Assembly (NCBI GenBank): GCA_009777135.1
Contig: WRMM01000026.1
Coordinates: forward strand, 1-13,140
DNA: 13,140 bases
Direction of reading: 5' to 3'
From: Candidatus Fibrimonadales bacterium
GTDB lineage: Bacteria; Fibrobacterota; Fibrobacteria; Fibrobacterales; Fibrobacteraceae
Under the pieces are notes generated by a model. The model saw only the letters and a list, made by a program, of their open reading frames with translations. It ran no database searches and was not told where the DNA came from. This document shows, piece by piece, positions 1 to 6,665 of this stretch; within the stretch, counting starts at the first letter, position 1; every line of letters starts with the position of its first letter. The position numbers and the translations under genes were made by a program.

Positions 1-329
1 GGCTTTTTTATGCACGCAGGGGAACCGATGCGGAGGCGGTTTTGGAAACGGATATTCGCTCGCCTTTGTATAAAACTATTTATAATAAATTTTATTTTGA
101 TGAAATTTATTATGCTTTCACGCGAAATTTTTTAATTAAGGGCGTTGCCGGTTTCTTTAAGGCAGTTGACCATTATGTTATAGATGCGCTGGGCGATTTT
201 ATAGCAAGCGTTTTGCAGTGGCTGGGCAGAATGGTGCGTTTGTTGCAAAACGGTTTTTATGCTACTTACGCTGTGCTGTTCGTAGCAGGACTTGTGTTTG
301 GAATGCTTGTGCTTGTGCGGGTGTTTTAA
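1..329 (+). CDS. nuoL: NADH-quinone oxidoreductase subunit L, C-terminal end (partial)
   Basis: Proton-translocating membrane subunit of respiratory complex I; only the last ~108 codons are present. The reading frame (codons from base 3) is open to the left edge, so the TTG at 42 is not a start. The residues YKTIYNKFYFDE followed by a stretch like FDRYVIDGL (here VDHYVIDALGDFI) and a QNGFYATYA segment match the usual NuoL tail: amphipathic lateral-helix region, then a final membrane segment at the C-terminus. It ends with TAA at 327-329, and the next gene is convergent 25 bp away. In this genome nuoL is therefore the last gene of its transcription unit on this side, unlike the common nuoL-M-N order. 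An MrpA/HyfB-type homologue is the main alternative, but the YNKFYFDE block favours NuoL. Confidence 0.85.
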   Translation, partial: LFYARRGTDAEAVLETDIRSPLYKTIYNKFYFDEIYYAFTRNFLIKGVAGFFKAVDHYVIDALGDFIASVLQWLGRMVRLLQNGFYATYAVLFVAGLVFGMLVLVRVF

Positions 330-354
330 GATTTTAAGAAACGAGAGTGTTGCA

Positions 355-1438
355 TTACTCTGCCAGCAAATATGCCTTCACAAATTGCTTGATGTCCCCG
401 TTCAGCACCGCTTCCGTGTTTGAGGTTTCGTGCCCTGTTCGGGTATCTTTTACTCGCCTGTCATCCAGCACGTAAGAGCGAATTTGGCTGCCCCATTCTA
501 TTTTGCGTTTTTCTGCCGCGCGTTCGTTTCGCTTTGCCTCTTCCTCTTCTTTGTAATGCTGAACAAGCAAAGCTTTCAGCATTTTCATGGCAGTTTCGCG
601 ATTCTGAATTTGACTGCGCTCGGTTTGGCAGCTAACTACTATGTTTGTTGGAATGTGGGTTATGCGTATCGCAGAATCAGTTTTGTTTACGTATTGGCCG
701 CCCGCTCCGCTTGAACGATAAGTGTCCACTCGCAAATCTGCAGTATTGATTTCCACCTCAGCGTCTTCGTAAATAGGGGTCATGTAAACAGCGGCAAAGC
801 TTGTGTGGCGGCGAGCGTTTGAATCAAAAGGGCTTATGCGCACCAAGCGGTGAACGCCGATTTCTGAGCGGAGCATTCCATAGCTGTAAGGCTCGGGCAG
901 TTCCAATATGCAACCTTTTATGCCAGCAGTGTCGCCCTCTTGAACATCCAAAACTTTGAAAGGTATTTTTTCTTGCTCAAAATACATAGTGTACATTCTA
1001 AGCAGCATTTGAGTCCAATCCTGGGATTCCGTTCCGCCTGCGCCAGAATTTATGGAAAACAAGGCCGGAGCAGCATCGTCCGGGCCTTTTAGCATTTTTC
1101 TAAGCTCCATTTCGGATAGTTTTGCATCCAGCGCAGAAATGTCTTTTTCTATGCTTGCAGAAAGCTCGTTGTCATCTTCCGATTTTGAAAGCTCATAAAG
1201 CTCGCCTAAATCATCGCATTGCTTTGAAACGCTTTCCCAATTTGAAATCAAATCCCGAATAGAGGCAGCTCTTTTCAGCAAAGACTGCGCTTTGCCTGCA
1301 TCGTTCCATAAATCCGGATCGCTTGTCTGCTTCTCTAAAACGGCAAGTTCTTCTGCCCGAACATCCAAGTCAAAGATACCCCCGGAGCCTGTCTATCCGC
1401 TCACGGATTAAATTTAAACCAACATGCGTAGTTTGCAT
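355..1438 (-). CDS. prfB: Peptide chain release factor 2, with programmed +1 frameshift
   Basis: RF2 releases finished peptides at UGA and UAA codons. The main body reads from 1368 to 355. It contains the SPF anticodon tripeptide (RISPFDSN, residues about 202-204) and the catalytic GGQ (SSGAGGQYVN, about 246-248), close to the E. coli positions. The true start is the ATG at 1438-1436, in another frame: it encodes MQTTHVGLNLIRERIDRLRG-YL and then meets an in-frame TGA (1372-1370). A +1 shift on CTT TGA C joins it to the body, giving about 360 residues (E. coli has 365). ERIDRLRGYL-D resembles the E. coli RF2 leader. The start lies 1 nt past the stop of the surA-like gene, with GGAAAG about 5 nt upstream, so the two are probably one operon and translationally coupled. 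Expression should be autoregulated: low RF2 favours the shift. It is not a pseudogene despite the internal stop. Confidence 0.96.
1369..1384 (-). promoter_or_regulatory. RF2 programmed +1 ribosomal frameshift site
   Basis: Read on the minus strand the site is CGG GGG TAT CTT TGA C. It has all three parts of the bacterial RF2 element: a Shine-Dalgarno-like G run three bases before the slippery codon, the slippery CTT, and a weak TGA C termination context. In the zero frame translation stops at TGA. After a +1 slip it continues GAC TTG GAT into the release factor body. It differs from the E. coli element (AGG GGG TAT CTT TGA C) only in the first base shown. Confidence 0.95.
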
Positions 1439-1439
1439 A

Positions 1440-2450
1440 TTACTTTCCAATTGCCTCCGGCGGGGTGTAATCTTTGTTTAGATATTGAACCTTGTAGGTT
1501 TGAGCCAGCTGGTTCAGGTAATTTACGGTGGATAATTGCCGATTGCGTTCAGCTTCAAGCCTTAGAATATAGTCTATTTCATGATCGTAGCTTTCATATT
1601 TGCCATCGTTTTTTTCGGTCATCATGAATATTGCAACCTTGTTGCCGTCTTGCACAAAAGGCTCGCTGATTTCGCCGACTTTCAAATTTTTAACTGCATT
1701 TTCAAATTCTTTTCCTTGAGAGTTTGGCAAAAATTTCTTCATAATTCCGCCGTCTCTTTTTGCATTCGGGTCTTCGCTAACTCTGGCGGCTGTCAGCGCA
1801 AATTGCTCCATAAGCACAACAAGACTTGCTTTTGCCATGCGGGCTTGCGCAGCATAGCCTTTTAACAGGTCTTTTTTATTCTGGATTGCTTGAGCATTTT
1901 CTCCTTTTGCAATGTTCAAAATAATTCTAATGCCTCCTATGGTATCGCTTATAATGGCTTCGTGCTTATGCTTTTCCCAATAATCCTTTTTCTGTTTGTC
2001 TGTGGGGTCTTTTGGGTCTGGAATAACTTTTTCCAAAAGCATGTCTGCTAAAAGCTGGTTCTCTACATGTTTTTTAAAATCCGCTTCTGTGGAGCCGCTT
2101 TTTTGCAACTCTTGCCTGAATGCGGCATCGTTTGGAAATTGTTTTTTGAGCGTGGCAACGAGGCTATCTACTCTTTTTTCATTAACTTTTAATCCCTGTT
2201 TTGCAATTTCTGCCTTCACAAGCTCTTGCCCAACAAGCTGATTTACAACAAGCCAGCGAAGCTGGGTCATAGCTTCTGGAGGAACATTTTGCCCTTGCCC
2301 CTGAGCTATAGCAAGCTGCCTTACCAGGCTATCCACCTTTCCTTGGCTAATGCCAACGTTATTAACCTTAATCACATCAAAATTTCCACCCGAAAGAAGC
2401 TGGGCAGAGGCGGAAAAGGCCAGTAAAAAAACTAAAGAGATTATTTTCAT
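1440..2450 (-). CDS. SurA-like periplasmic peptidyl-prolyl isomerase/chaperone
   Basis: Probable periplasmic folding factor for outer-membrane and secreted proteins. Residues 1-16 form a signal peptide (MKIISLVFLLAFSASA). About 24-150 is a helical SurA_N-type chaperone region. About 165-285 is a single parvulin domain with the late signatures RDGGIMKKFLPNSQGKEFE and LKVGEISEPF. At 336 residues it is shorter than E. coli SurA (two parvulin domains) and nearer to one-domain SurA/PrsA types. The usual RHIL-like histidine near the domain start reads IRIIL here, so isomerase activity may be weak and chaperone work dominant (inference). It heads the operon with prfB. The ATG at 2450 lies 6 nt after a TACATT box with no Shine-Dalgarno sequence, which suggests a leaderless transcript. 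Which member of the SurA/PrsA/PpiD group it is cannot be fixed by eye. Confidence 0.85.
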   Translation of the reverse strand: MKIISLVFLLAFSASAQLLSGGNFDVIKVNNVGISQGKVDSLVRQLAIAQGQGQNVPPEAMTQLRWLVVNQLVGQELVKAEIAKQGLKVNEKRVDSLVATLKKQFPNDAAFRQELQKSGSTEADFKKHVENQLLADMLLEKVIPDPKDPTDKQKKDYWEKHKHEAIISDTIGGIRIILNIAKGENAQAIQNKKDLLKGYAAQARMAKASLVVLMEQFALTAARVSEDPNAKRDGGIMKKFLPNSQGKEFENAVKNLKVGEISEPFVQDGNKVAIFMMTEKNDGKYESYDHEIDYILRLEAERNRQLSTVNYLNQLAQTYKVQYLNKDYTPPEAIGK

Positions 2451-2485
2451 GGACGTAATGTAGAAAAATTTCTAAATTAATACCC
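2451..2485. promoter_or_regulatory. Symmetric divergent promoter, surA-like / SPFH gene
   Basis: These 35 bp separate two divergent ATG codons. Around the near-palindrome TAGAAA-AA-TTTCTA (2461-2474) each strand carries TTTCTAnnTT. Minus strand: TTTCTACATTACGTCC then ATG, with TACATT at 2462-2457 and 6 nt to the start. Plus strand: TTTCTAAATTAATACCC then ATG, with TAAATT at 2473-2478 and 7 nt to the start. Neither gene has a Shine-Dalgarno sequence. The -35 region of each promoter would fall in or next to the opposite start codon, so the palindrome probably replaces it. The element is seen directly; promoter function and leaderless starts are inferred from spacing and from its recurrence in the window. 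Confidence 0.7.
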
Positions 2486-3298
2486 ATGAATACATCCAAC
2501 AATGTTCCTCAATCCTATAGAATTCTCACTTTTGTCATAATTGTGATAGTTATAGGTTCAATTTTTGTTTCCGGTTCTTTTTATACCGTTAGAGCCGGCG
2601 AAAAAGCCCTTGTTTTCACATGGGGCAAAATAACATCGGTAACCAGCGAAGGTTTGCATTTCAAAATTCCGGTTATGCAAGCGGTGCAAAAAGTGGATAT
2701 TCGCACGCGAAAAGCAGAAGCGCCTGCAGCGGCGGCTTCCAAGAATATGCAGAATGTCTCTACTATCGTCACTCTGAATTATTATTTGGACCCTCAAAGG
2801 CTGGATGTGCTTTATTCAACCGTGGGTTTGGAAGTTGAAAATAAGATAATAGCCGCCCGTATTCAAGAAACGGTTAAGGCTGTGGTTGCCCGCTATACCG
2901 CAGAAGAACTTTTGTCTTTGCGCGAGCAGGTTAGAAACGAAATATCGGAGAGCCTGACCCGGCAGCTTTTGGAGTATAATATAGTTGTAGGCGCTGGCGG
3001 CGTTCAAATAACAAGTTTTGAGTTTAGCCGCTCTTTTAACGAAGCCATTGAAGACAAGCAAGTAGCTGAGCAAAGAGCGCTCACAGCAAGAAACAATCTT
3101 GAGAGGGTAAAGGTTGAGGCAGAGCAAAAAGTAGCTCAGGCTAAAGGCGAGGCAGAATCAATTCGCATTCAGGCGGATGCTATACGTTCACAAGGCGGCA
3201 AAGAATATGTGAACTTGAAAGCCATTGAAAAGTGGGACGGCAAACTGCCTGTTTACACCGGTGGAGGCGGCCCGTTGCCTTTCATAGAGATTAAGTAG
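2486..3298 (+). CDS. Prohibitin/HflC-like SPFH-domain membrane protein
   Basis: Membrane scaffold protein of the stomatin/prohibitin/HflKC class. Such proteins form large ring assemblies and often control membrane proteases such as FtsH. One N-terminal membrane anchor (about residues 12-31) is followed by the SPFH core beginning VRAGEKALVFTWGKI and continuing through GLHFKIPVMQAV. An ERVKVEAEQKVAQAKGEAE coiled-coil helix lies at about 205-235. The length of 270 residues and the FEFSRSFNEAIEDKQVAEQ stretch fit the prohibitin-like subgroup. No hflK partner or protease gene lies beside it, so the specific name hflC is not justified. The start is the ATG at 2486, 7 nt after the TAAATT box. Its TAG stop overlaps the GTG of the next gene, which implies coupling. 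Confidence 0.88.
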   Translation: MNTSNNVPQSYRILTFVIIVIVIGSIFVSGSFYTVRAGEKALVFTWGKITSVTSEGLHFKIPVMQAVQKVDIRTRKAEAPAAAASKNMQNVSTIVTLNYYLDPQRLDVLYSTVGLEVENKIIAARIQETVKAVVARYTAEELLSLREQVRNEISESLTRQLLEYNIVVGAGGVQITSFEFSRSFNEAIEDKQVAEQRALTARNNLERVKVEAEQKVAQAKGEAESIRIQADAIRSQGGKEYVNLKAIEKWDGKLPVYTGGGGPLPFIEIK

Positions 3299-3603
3299 TG
3301 CCCAAAGCTTTTTCTTTGTTTTTTCGCGTTGCGGCTATAATACTCATAACTTATGTTGCTTTGGCATTTTACATATACATGCGCAAGGAGAATGTTTTAG
3401 CTTTTGCAAGGCAAGAGGTTGAAATTAAACAGGGCGATACGCTTTTGGTAATTGGCTACAGGCTTGGCAGCGCAAGAGCCAAGGAATATGCAGACAGTCT
3501 TGCAAAAGAAAATATTCCAAACAAACTGCAGCTTACAGAGCCTATCTACGATGAAAAAGAGTATTTGCATAAAAGGTACGGAATTTTTTATCCAAGGTTT
3601 TGA
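3298..3603 (+). CDS. Small single-TM protein of unknown function
   Basis: 101 residues, not recognised. One hydrophobic segment (about residues 7-27, FFRVAAIILITYVALAFYIY) is followed by a short basic patch (MRKEN) and a soluble tail of about 70 residues. The tail contains a charged helix-like stretch (ARAKEYADSLAKENIP) and an aromatic C-terminus (KRYGIFYPRF). The orientation is probably N-in with the tail in the periplasm, though the positive residues on both sides make this uncertain. The GTG start shares its G with the TAG stop of the SPFH gene, and AGAGA lies just upstream. It is thus probably made with the SPFH protein and may be a partner of that membrane assembly (inference from position only). 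The ATG at 3379, inside the gene after the membrane segment, is an unlikely start because it would lose the anchor. Confidence 0.75.
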   Translation: MPKAFSLFFRVAAIILITYVALAFYIYMRKENVLAFARQEVEIKQGDTLLVIGYRLGSARAKEYADSLAKENIPNKLQLTEPIYDEKEYLHKRYGIFYPRF

Positions 3604-3611
3604 AAATCCTT

Positions 3612-4796
3612 TCATCTTGAGTATCTAGGTTCAGGCAGCGACAGTATAGCTCGTTTTTCGCCCAAAACCCTTGTGTAAAACAAAATATATTCCTTTTCGC
3701 CTTTTGGGGCTAGGCGGCGGATTTCTGCTTCTGGCACCACTTCAACGCCGCGTTTTTTTATTGTTATTTTGCCTGCGTTATGTTTTTTCAGCATAGCCTT
3801 AACATTATTTGTAGAAAGCGAGCTTTGCTCAACAACTCTGTAGGCCGTAAATCCGCTATGCTTGGGCGGCAGATTTTCGCAGGATACGTAAGCTAGAGTT
3901 GAGTCTATTTGCCAAAAGCCAAGTTTTTTTGCCTCGTTCAAAAACAAGTGGCTGCGAACAAGGACTGGGTATGGCTCTAGAATAAAAGCGCCTGTTTTTT
4001 TGGCTTCTAGGCTTATGTTTTGCAATTCTTTTTTTTCGCATTGCCATTCAAAAATTTCATTTTTGCAAATTGCGGCAGCCCGCGTTGCTCCATTTCCAAG
4101 CACCCCGCTTAACATAAGGCATTCGCGGCAATCGCTTGCGTTTCCCAAATAGAGCGCATCGCTTTCTTTTGGGATTTCGTTTTCTGGAAACGCTGGAGAA
4201 AGTTTTGCCATGCCTCCGCAGAACTTTTTGGAAAGTTCCAATACGCTCTCAAAACTAGGTTCCAATTTCTCCCGCCTTGCAGGATCTATGCAAAAAAAAT
4301 CACCGCCCCTTGCTTCCAAAGCATCTTGCAAAACCGCCCTGTGAGGCAAATCCAAACGCTTCATATTTTCATTGAACATAAAAACCTTTTCTGGCGCTAT
4401 ATCCACGCCGCTTGCAGAAATACCCGCAGGCAGCCAAAAACTATCTCCGCCCATACCGCAGCACAAATCTGCAATTTTCGCATCGCCTGGCCACAATTTT
4501 GCCTTATATTCCGAAATATCCCTAGCCGTTGCCTGCTCATAAGCAAGCCTGTCGCAAATTAAATTCGCATTTGCAGGCAGGCAAAATTTTTCCCTTATTT
4601 TCGGCAAAATTTCAAGATAATGCATTAGTGCGCTCCGCTCTTGCAAATTAAATTTTTTGGAAAGCTTTTCAGATAATTTTAAGGGATCTTTCAGCAGAGG
4701 CAAATAATCTGCGATGGAGCGTATTTCCAAGCGGCTCAAAAACTCCAGAGCTTCCAGCGGAAGGGTAAGGCATCGCTGGCTGTTATTTTTAGGCAT
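3612..4796 (-). CDS. Class I SAM-dependent methyltransferase with THUMP-like C-terminus
   Basis: Probable RNA-directed methyltransferase; the substrate is unknown. The N-terminal ~100 residues are helical and end in the family-typical YEQATARDISEYKA block. SAM motif I is ADLCCGMGGDSF (109-120), the acidic ribose-binding residue is in VDIAP (131-135), and QD follows at 157-158. The distinctive DPARR (171-175) replaces the DPPY/NPPY motif of N6-type enzymes. DPARR and the C-terminal region (KITIKKRGVEVVPEAEIRRLAPKGEKEYILF) match a family annotated as THUMP-like methyltransferases in Bacteroidota and actinobacteria, distantly like the TGS1/Trm5-type guanine methylases. Length 394 residues. The start at 4796 sits 6 nt after TACCTT in a promoter shared with divergent coaBC. 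It ends 8 bp from the convergent small membrane protein gene. Confidence 0.8.
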   Translation of the reverse strand: MPKNNSQRCLTLPLEALEFLSRLEIRSIADYLPLLKDPLKLSEKLSKKFNLQERSALMHYLEILPKIREKFCLPANANLICDRLAYEQATARDISEYKAKLWPGDAKIADLCCGMGGDSFWLPAGISASGVDIAPEKVFMFNENMKRLDLPHRAVLQDALEARGGDFFCIDPARREKLEPSFESVLELSKKFCGGMAKLSPAFPENEIPKESDALYLGNASDCRECLMLSGVLGNGATRAAAICKNEIFEWQCEKKELQNISLEAKKTGAFILEPYPVLVRSHLFLNEAKKLGFWQIDSTLAYVSCENLPPKHSGFTAYRVVEQSSLSTNNVKAMLKKHNAGKITIKKRGVEVVPEAEIRRLAPKGEKEYILFYTRVLGEKRAILSLPEPRYSR

Positions 4797-4828
4797 GTGC
4801 GAAAGGTAGAAATTTCTATCTTACCCCC
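4797..4828. promoter_or_regulatory. 32-bp symmetric divergent promoter, methyltransferase / coaBC
   Basis: This is the tightest of the divergent pairs: 32 bp between two ATG codons, centred on the perfect palindrome TAGAAATTTCTA (4807-4818). Plus strand: TATCTT at 4817-4822, then ACCCCC and the coaBC ATG (6 nt). Minus strand: TACCTT at 4808-4803, then TCGCAC and the methyltransferase ATG (6 nt). There is no room for a normal 5' untranslated region or Shine-Dalgarno site on either side. Both transcripts are therefore probably leaderless (inference from spacing). Confidence 0.72.
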
Positions 4829-5992
4829 ATGAATTTACTTGGCAAAAAAATACTGCTCGGTATAACTGGCGGCATCGCAGCATACAAAGCCTGTGAATTG
4901 CTTAGGCTTTTGCAAAAAAGACATGCGCTGGTTCGCGTGGCAATGACCGATGAAGCTGCTAAATTTGTTGGACCAACAACTTTTGCAGCACTTTCCAACT
5001 TTCCTGTTTATGCAAAAAATACCGCATCAAGTTCTATTCAGCATATAGACTATGCTCAGTGGGCAGATGTTTATATAATAGCTCCATGTTCCGCTACCAG
5101 TTTGGCGCGTTTGGTTTCTGGCACTGGCGAAGAACCCATGTCTCTTTGTTTTTTGGCTATGCCTGGAGAAAAATGGGTTGTTCCGGCTATGAATTCCGTT
5201 ATGTATAGTTCACCGGCGGTGCAGAGAAATTTGCAAACGCTTCGCTCTTGGGGCGTTAAGGTTATAGAACCCGCAATTGGACGTTTGGCTTGCGGCGCAG
5301 AAGGTCCCGGCAAATTTCCCGAACCCGAAGATATTGCTGATGAGCTTGAATTTGGCGGGGCAAATGCAAAAAAAACATTGCTCATAACTTTGGGACGCAC
5401 GCAAGAGGCAATAGACCCTGTTCGCTATATATCAAACCATTCCAGCGGAAAAACCGGCGAAGCGATAGCAAAGGAATTTTTGCGTGAAGGTTGGCGAGTG
5501 CTTGCGGTTTGCGGGCCAATGGAAGCGAAGCTTCCAAAGCAATGCGAAAAAATAGAAGTAAGGGATGCAGAGAGCATGAACAAAGCCGTGCTTAAAATGC
5601 AGCCAAAAGCCGATATTATTGTGCATTGCGCTGCTGTTGCGGATTACCGCCCAAAACAAGCTGCTTCGCAAAAAATAAAAAACAGCAGGGCAGTGCAAAA
5701 ATTAGAATTGGAAGAAACTCCGAATATTTTAAGCAATACAATAAAAAATAAAAAGAAAGGGCAAAAAATAATTTCTTTTGCGCTGGAAACAGAAAACGCT
5801 TTGGAAAATGCCAAAAAGAAATTCAAGAATGGCGGCATTGATATTTTGATTGTAAATACGCCCGCAAACGGCAATGGCGGTTTTGGAAAAGATTTTGTTG
5901 AATATGGAATTTTAGCAAAAAACAATAGCAAAGAAATTGCCTTTGGAAGCAAAGAAGGGCTTGCTCAGCAACTTTTTGAATACGCAAAATGA
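4829..5992 (+). CDS. coaBC: Bifunctional phosphopantothenoylcysteine decarboxylase / synthetase
   Basis: Catalyses two steps of coenzyme A synthesis: ligation of cysteine to 4'-phosphopantothenate (CoaB), then flavin-dependent decarboxylation (CoaC). The CoaC domain (1-180) shows the FMN-site start GITGGIAAYKAC, catalytic His72 in QHIDYAQWAD, the PAMN substrate motif (119-122) and the lid cysteine Cys155 in LACGAEGPGKF. The CoaB domain (about 181-387) shows GRTQEAIDPVRYISNHSSGKTG, AAVADYRP (268-275), the KIK lysines (282-284) and LEETPNIL. Length 387 is normal (about 400). The CoaC stretch APCSATSLARLVSGTGEE is a little diverged from the common APATANTIAK form. The start is the ATG at 4829, 6 nt after TATCTT. 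It is the first gene of a four-gene operon; its TGA overlaps the next ATG (ATGA). Confidence 0.95.
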   Translation: MNLLGKKILLGITGGIAAYKACELLRLLQKRHALVRVAMTDEAAKFVGPTTFAALSNFPVYAKNTASSSIQHIDYAQWADVYIIAPCSATSLARLVSGTGEEPMSLCFLAMPGEKWVVPAMNSVMYSSPAVQRNLQTLRSWGVKVIEPAIGRLACGAEGPGKFPEPEDIADELEFGGANAKKTLLITLGRTQEAIDPVRYISNHSSGKTGEAIAKEFLREGWRVLAVCGPMEAKLPKQCEKIEVRDAESMNKAVLKMQPKADIIVHCAAVADYRPKQAASQKIKNSRAVQKLELEETPNILSNTIKNKKKGQKIISFALETENALENAKKKFKNGGIDILIVNTPANGNGGFGKDFVEYGILAKNNSKEIAFGSKEGLAQQLFEYAK

Positions 5993-6291
5993 TTAAATTC
6001 CTTTTATTGCTTGCTATGCTGCTTGTTTTTTCTTGCAAAAAAGACAGTATTTTCAATGATGATTTTGTTCTTGCTTACGCAAAGCTTCGCATTGCGGAGC
6101 GTGAGCACGGAATAACGGACGAAGGCAGAGCAGTTCGTTTGCAGATTTTGCAAAAACATGAGCTTTCTGCAGAGGCTTTTGAAGAAAAAATAGAAGAAAT
6201 AAAAAAAGCGCCAAACGAATGGAAAAATTTTCAAAGCAAACTCATAATAATTTTGGATTCCATTGGAAATAACAGCGAAGAGGAACCTTGA
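5989..6291 (+). CDS. Small lipoprotein, DUF4296-like
   Basis: A 100-residue predicted lipoprotein. The signal sequence MIKFLLLLAMLLVFSC ends in a lipobox with Cys16 as the modified residue, and the following KK does not block sorting in an obvious way. The rest is helical and charged: a segment DDFVLAYAKLRIAEREHG, then ILQKHELSAEAFEEKIEEIKKAPNEWKNFQSKL. The order (short first helix, then an 'F in the middle of a helix, P, long helix' block) recalls Bacteroidota DUF4296 lipoproteins. The resemblance is by eye and uncertain, and the function of that family is unknown. ATG overlaps the coaBC stop by 4 nt, and its own TGA overlaps the TTG start of the thioredoxin gene, so translation is probably coupled through the operon. 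Confidence 0.72.
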   Translation: MIKFLLLLAMLLVFSCKKDSIFNDDFVLAYAKLRIAEREHGITDEGRAVRLQILQKHELSAEAFEEKIEEIKKAPNEWKNFQSKLIIILDSIGNNSEEEP

Positions 6292-6665
6292 AAGCATTGT
6301 TTTATATTTTGATTGTTATTGGTTTGGCATTTGCAAACAAACCTGTTTTAGTTGAATTTTATGCCAAGTGGTGCATTCCCTGCCTTGAAATGGAAAAAAC
6401 AGTTTTCAAAGACCCCGCTGTGAAAAAAGAACTCAAAAATAATTTTAATTTTGTTCGCCTTGATACCGACAAAAACGAGGAAATTTTTTGCGAAGGCGAA
6501 ACCCTGCCCATTACAGACTGCATGGCGCTTTGGGATTTAGATGGGATTCCTGCTTTTGCAATTTTAGATAAAGAAGGAAAATTAAGCCATATTACCATTG
6601 GCGAATTTGACAAAGATAGTTTTTTGCTTTTTTTAAAAGCGGTAAAGGCGGCATTGAACAGATGA
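6288..6665 (+). CDS. Exported thioredoxin-fold protein (WCIPC)
   Basis: Predicted periplasmic thiol-disulfide protein. Residues 1-16 (MKALFYILIVIGLAFA) form a signal peptide or anchor. The thioredoxin fold starts at KPVLVEFYAKWCIPCLEME with the redox pair Cys29/Cys32 and has the cis-proline in GIPAFAIL (Pro88). The context YAKWCIPCLEMEKTVFKDPAV is close to the C-terminal domain of DsbD and to thioredoxin_7 proteins. An insertion just before the cis-proline strand carries a second pair, Cys68 and Cys78 (FCEG...TDCM), which could form a structural or regulatory disulfide. The TTG start (6288) overlaps the upstream TGA and has AGAGGA a few bases before it. The next in-frame start would lose the signal peptide. 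At 125 residues it is a single-domain protein; reduction of cytochromes or envelope proteins is possible but unproven. Confidence 0.85.
   Translation: MKALFYILIVIGLAFANKPVLVEFYAKWCIPCLEMEKTVFKDPAVKKELKNNFNFVRLDTDKNEEIFCEGETLPITDCMALWDLDGIPAFAILDKEGKLSHITIGEFDKDSFLLFLKAVKAALNR

Noticed and set aside
1369..1438. prfB as a frameshifted pseudogene
   Set aside because: The stop sits exactly in the conserved RF2 frameshift context, and both the anticodon and GGQ motifs are intact.
4807..4818. TAGAAATTTCTA palindrome as the operator of one specific regulator
   Set aside because: It occurs before unrelated housekeeping genes at a fixed distance from start codons, which fits a core promoter better. 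An operator role is kept open only for the AlbA_2 copy.
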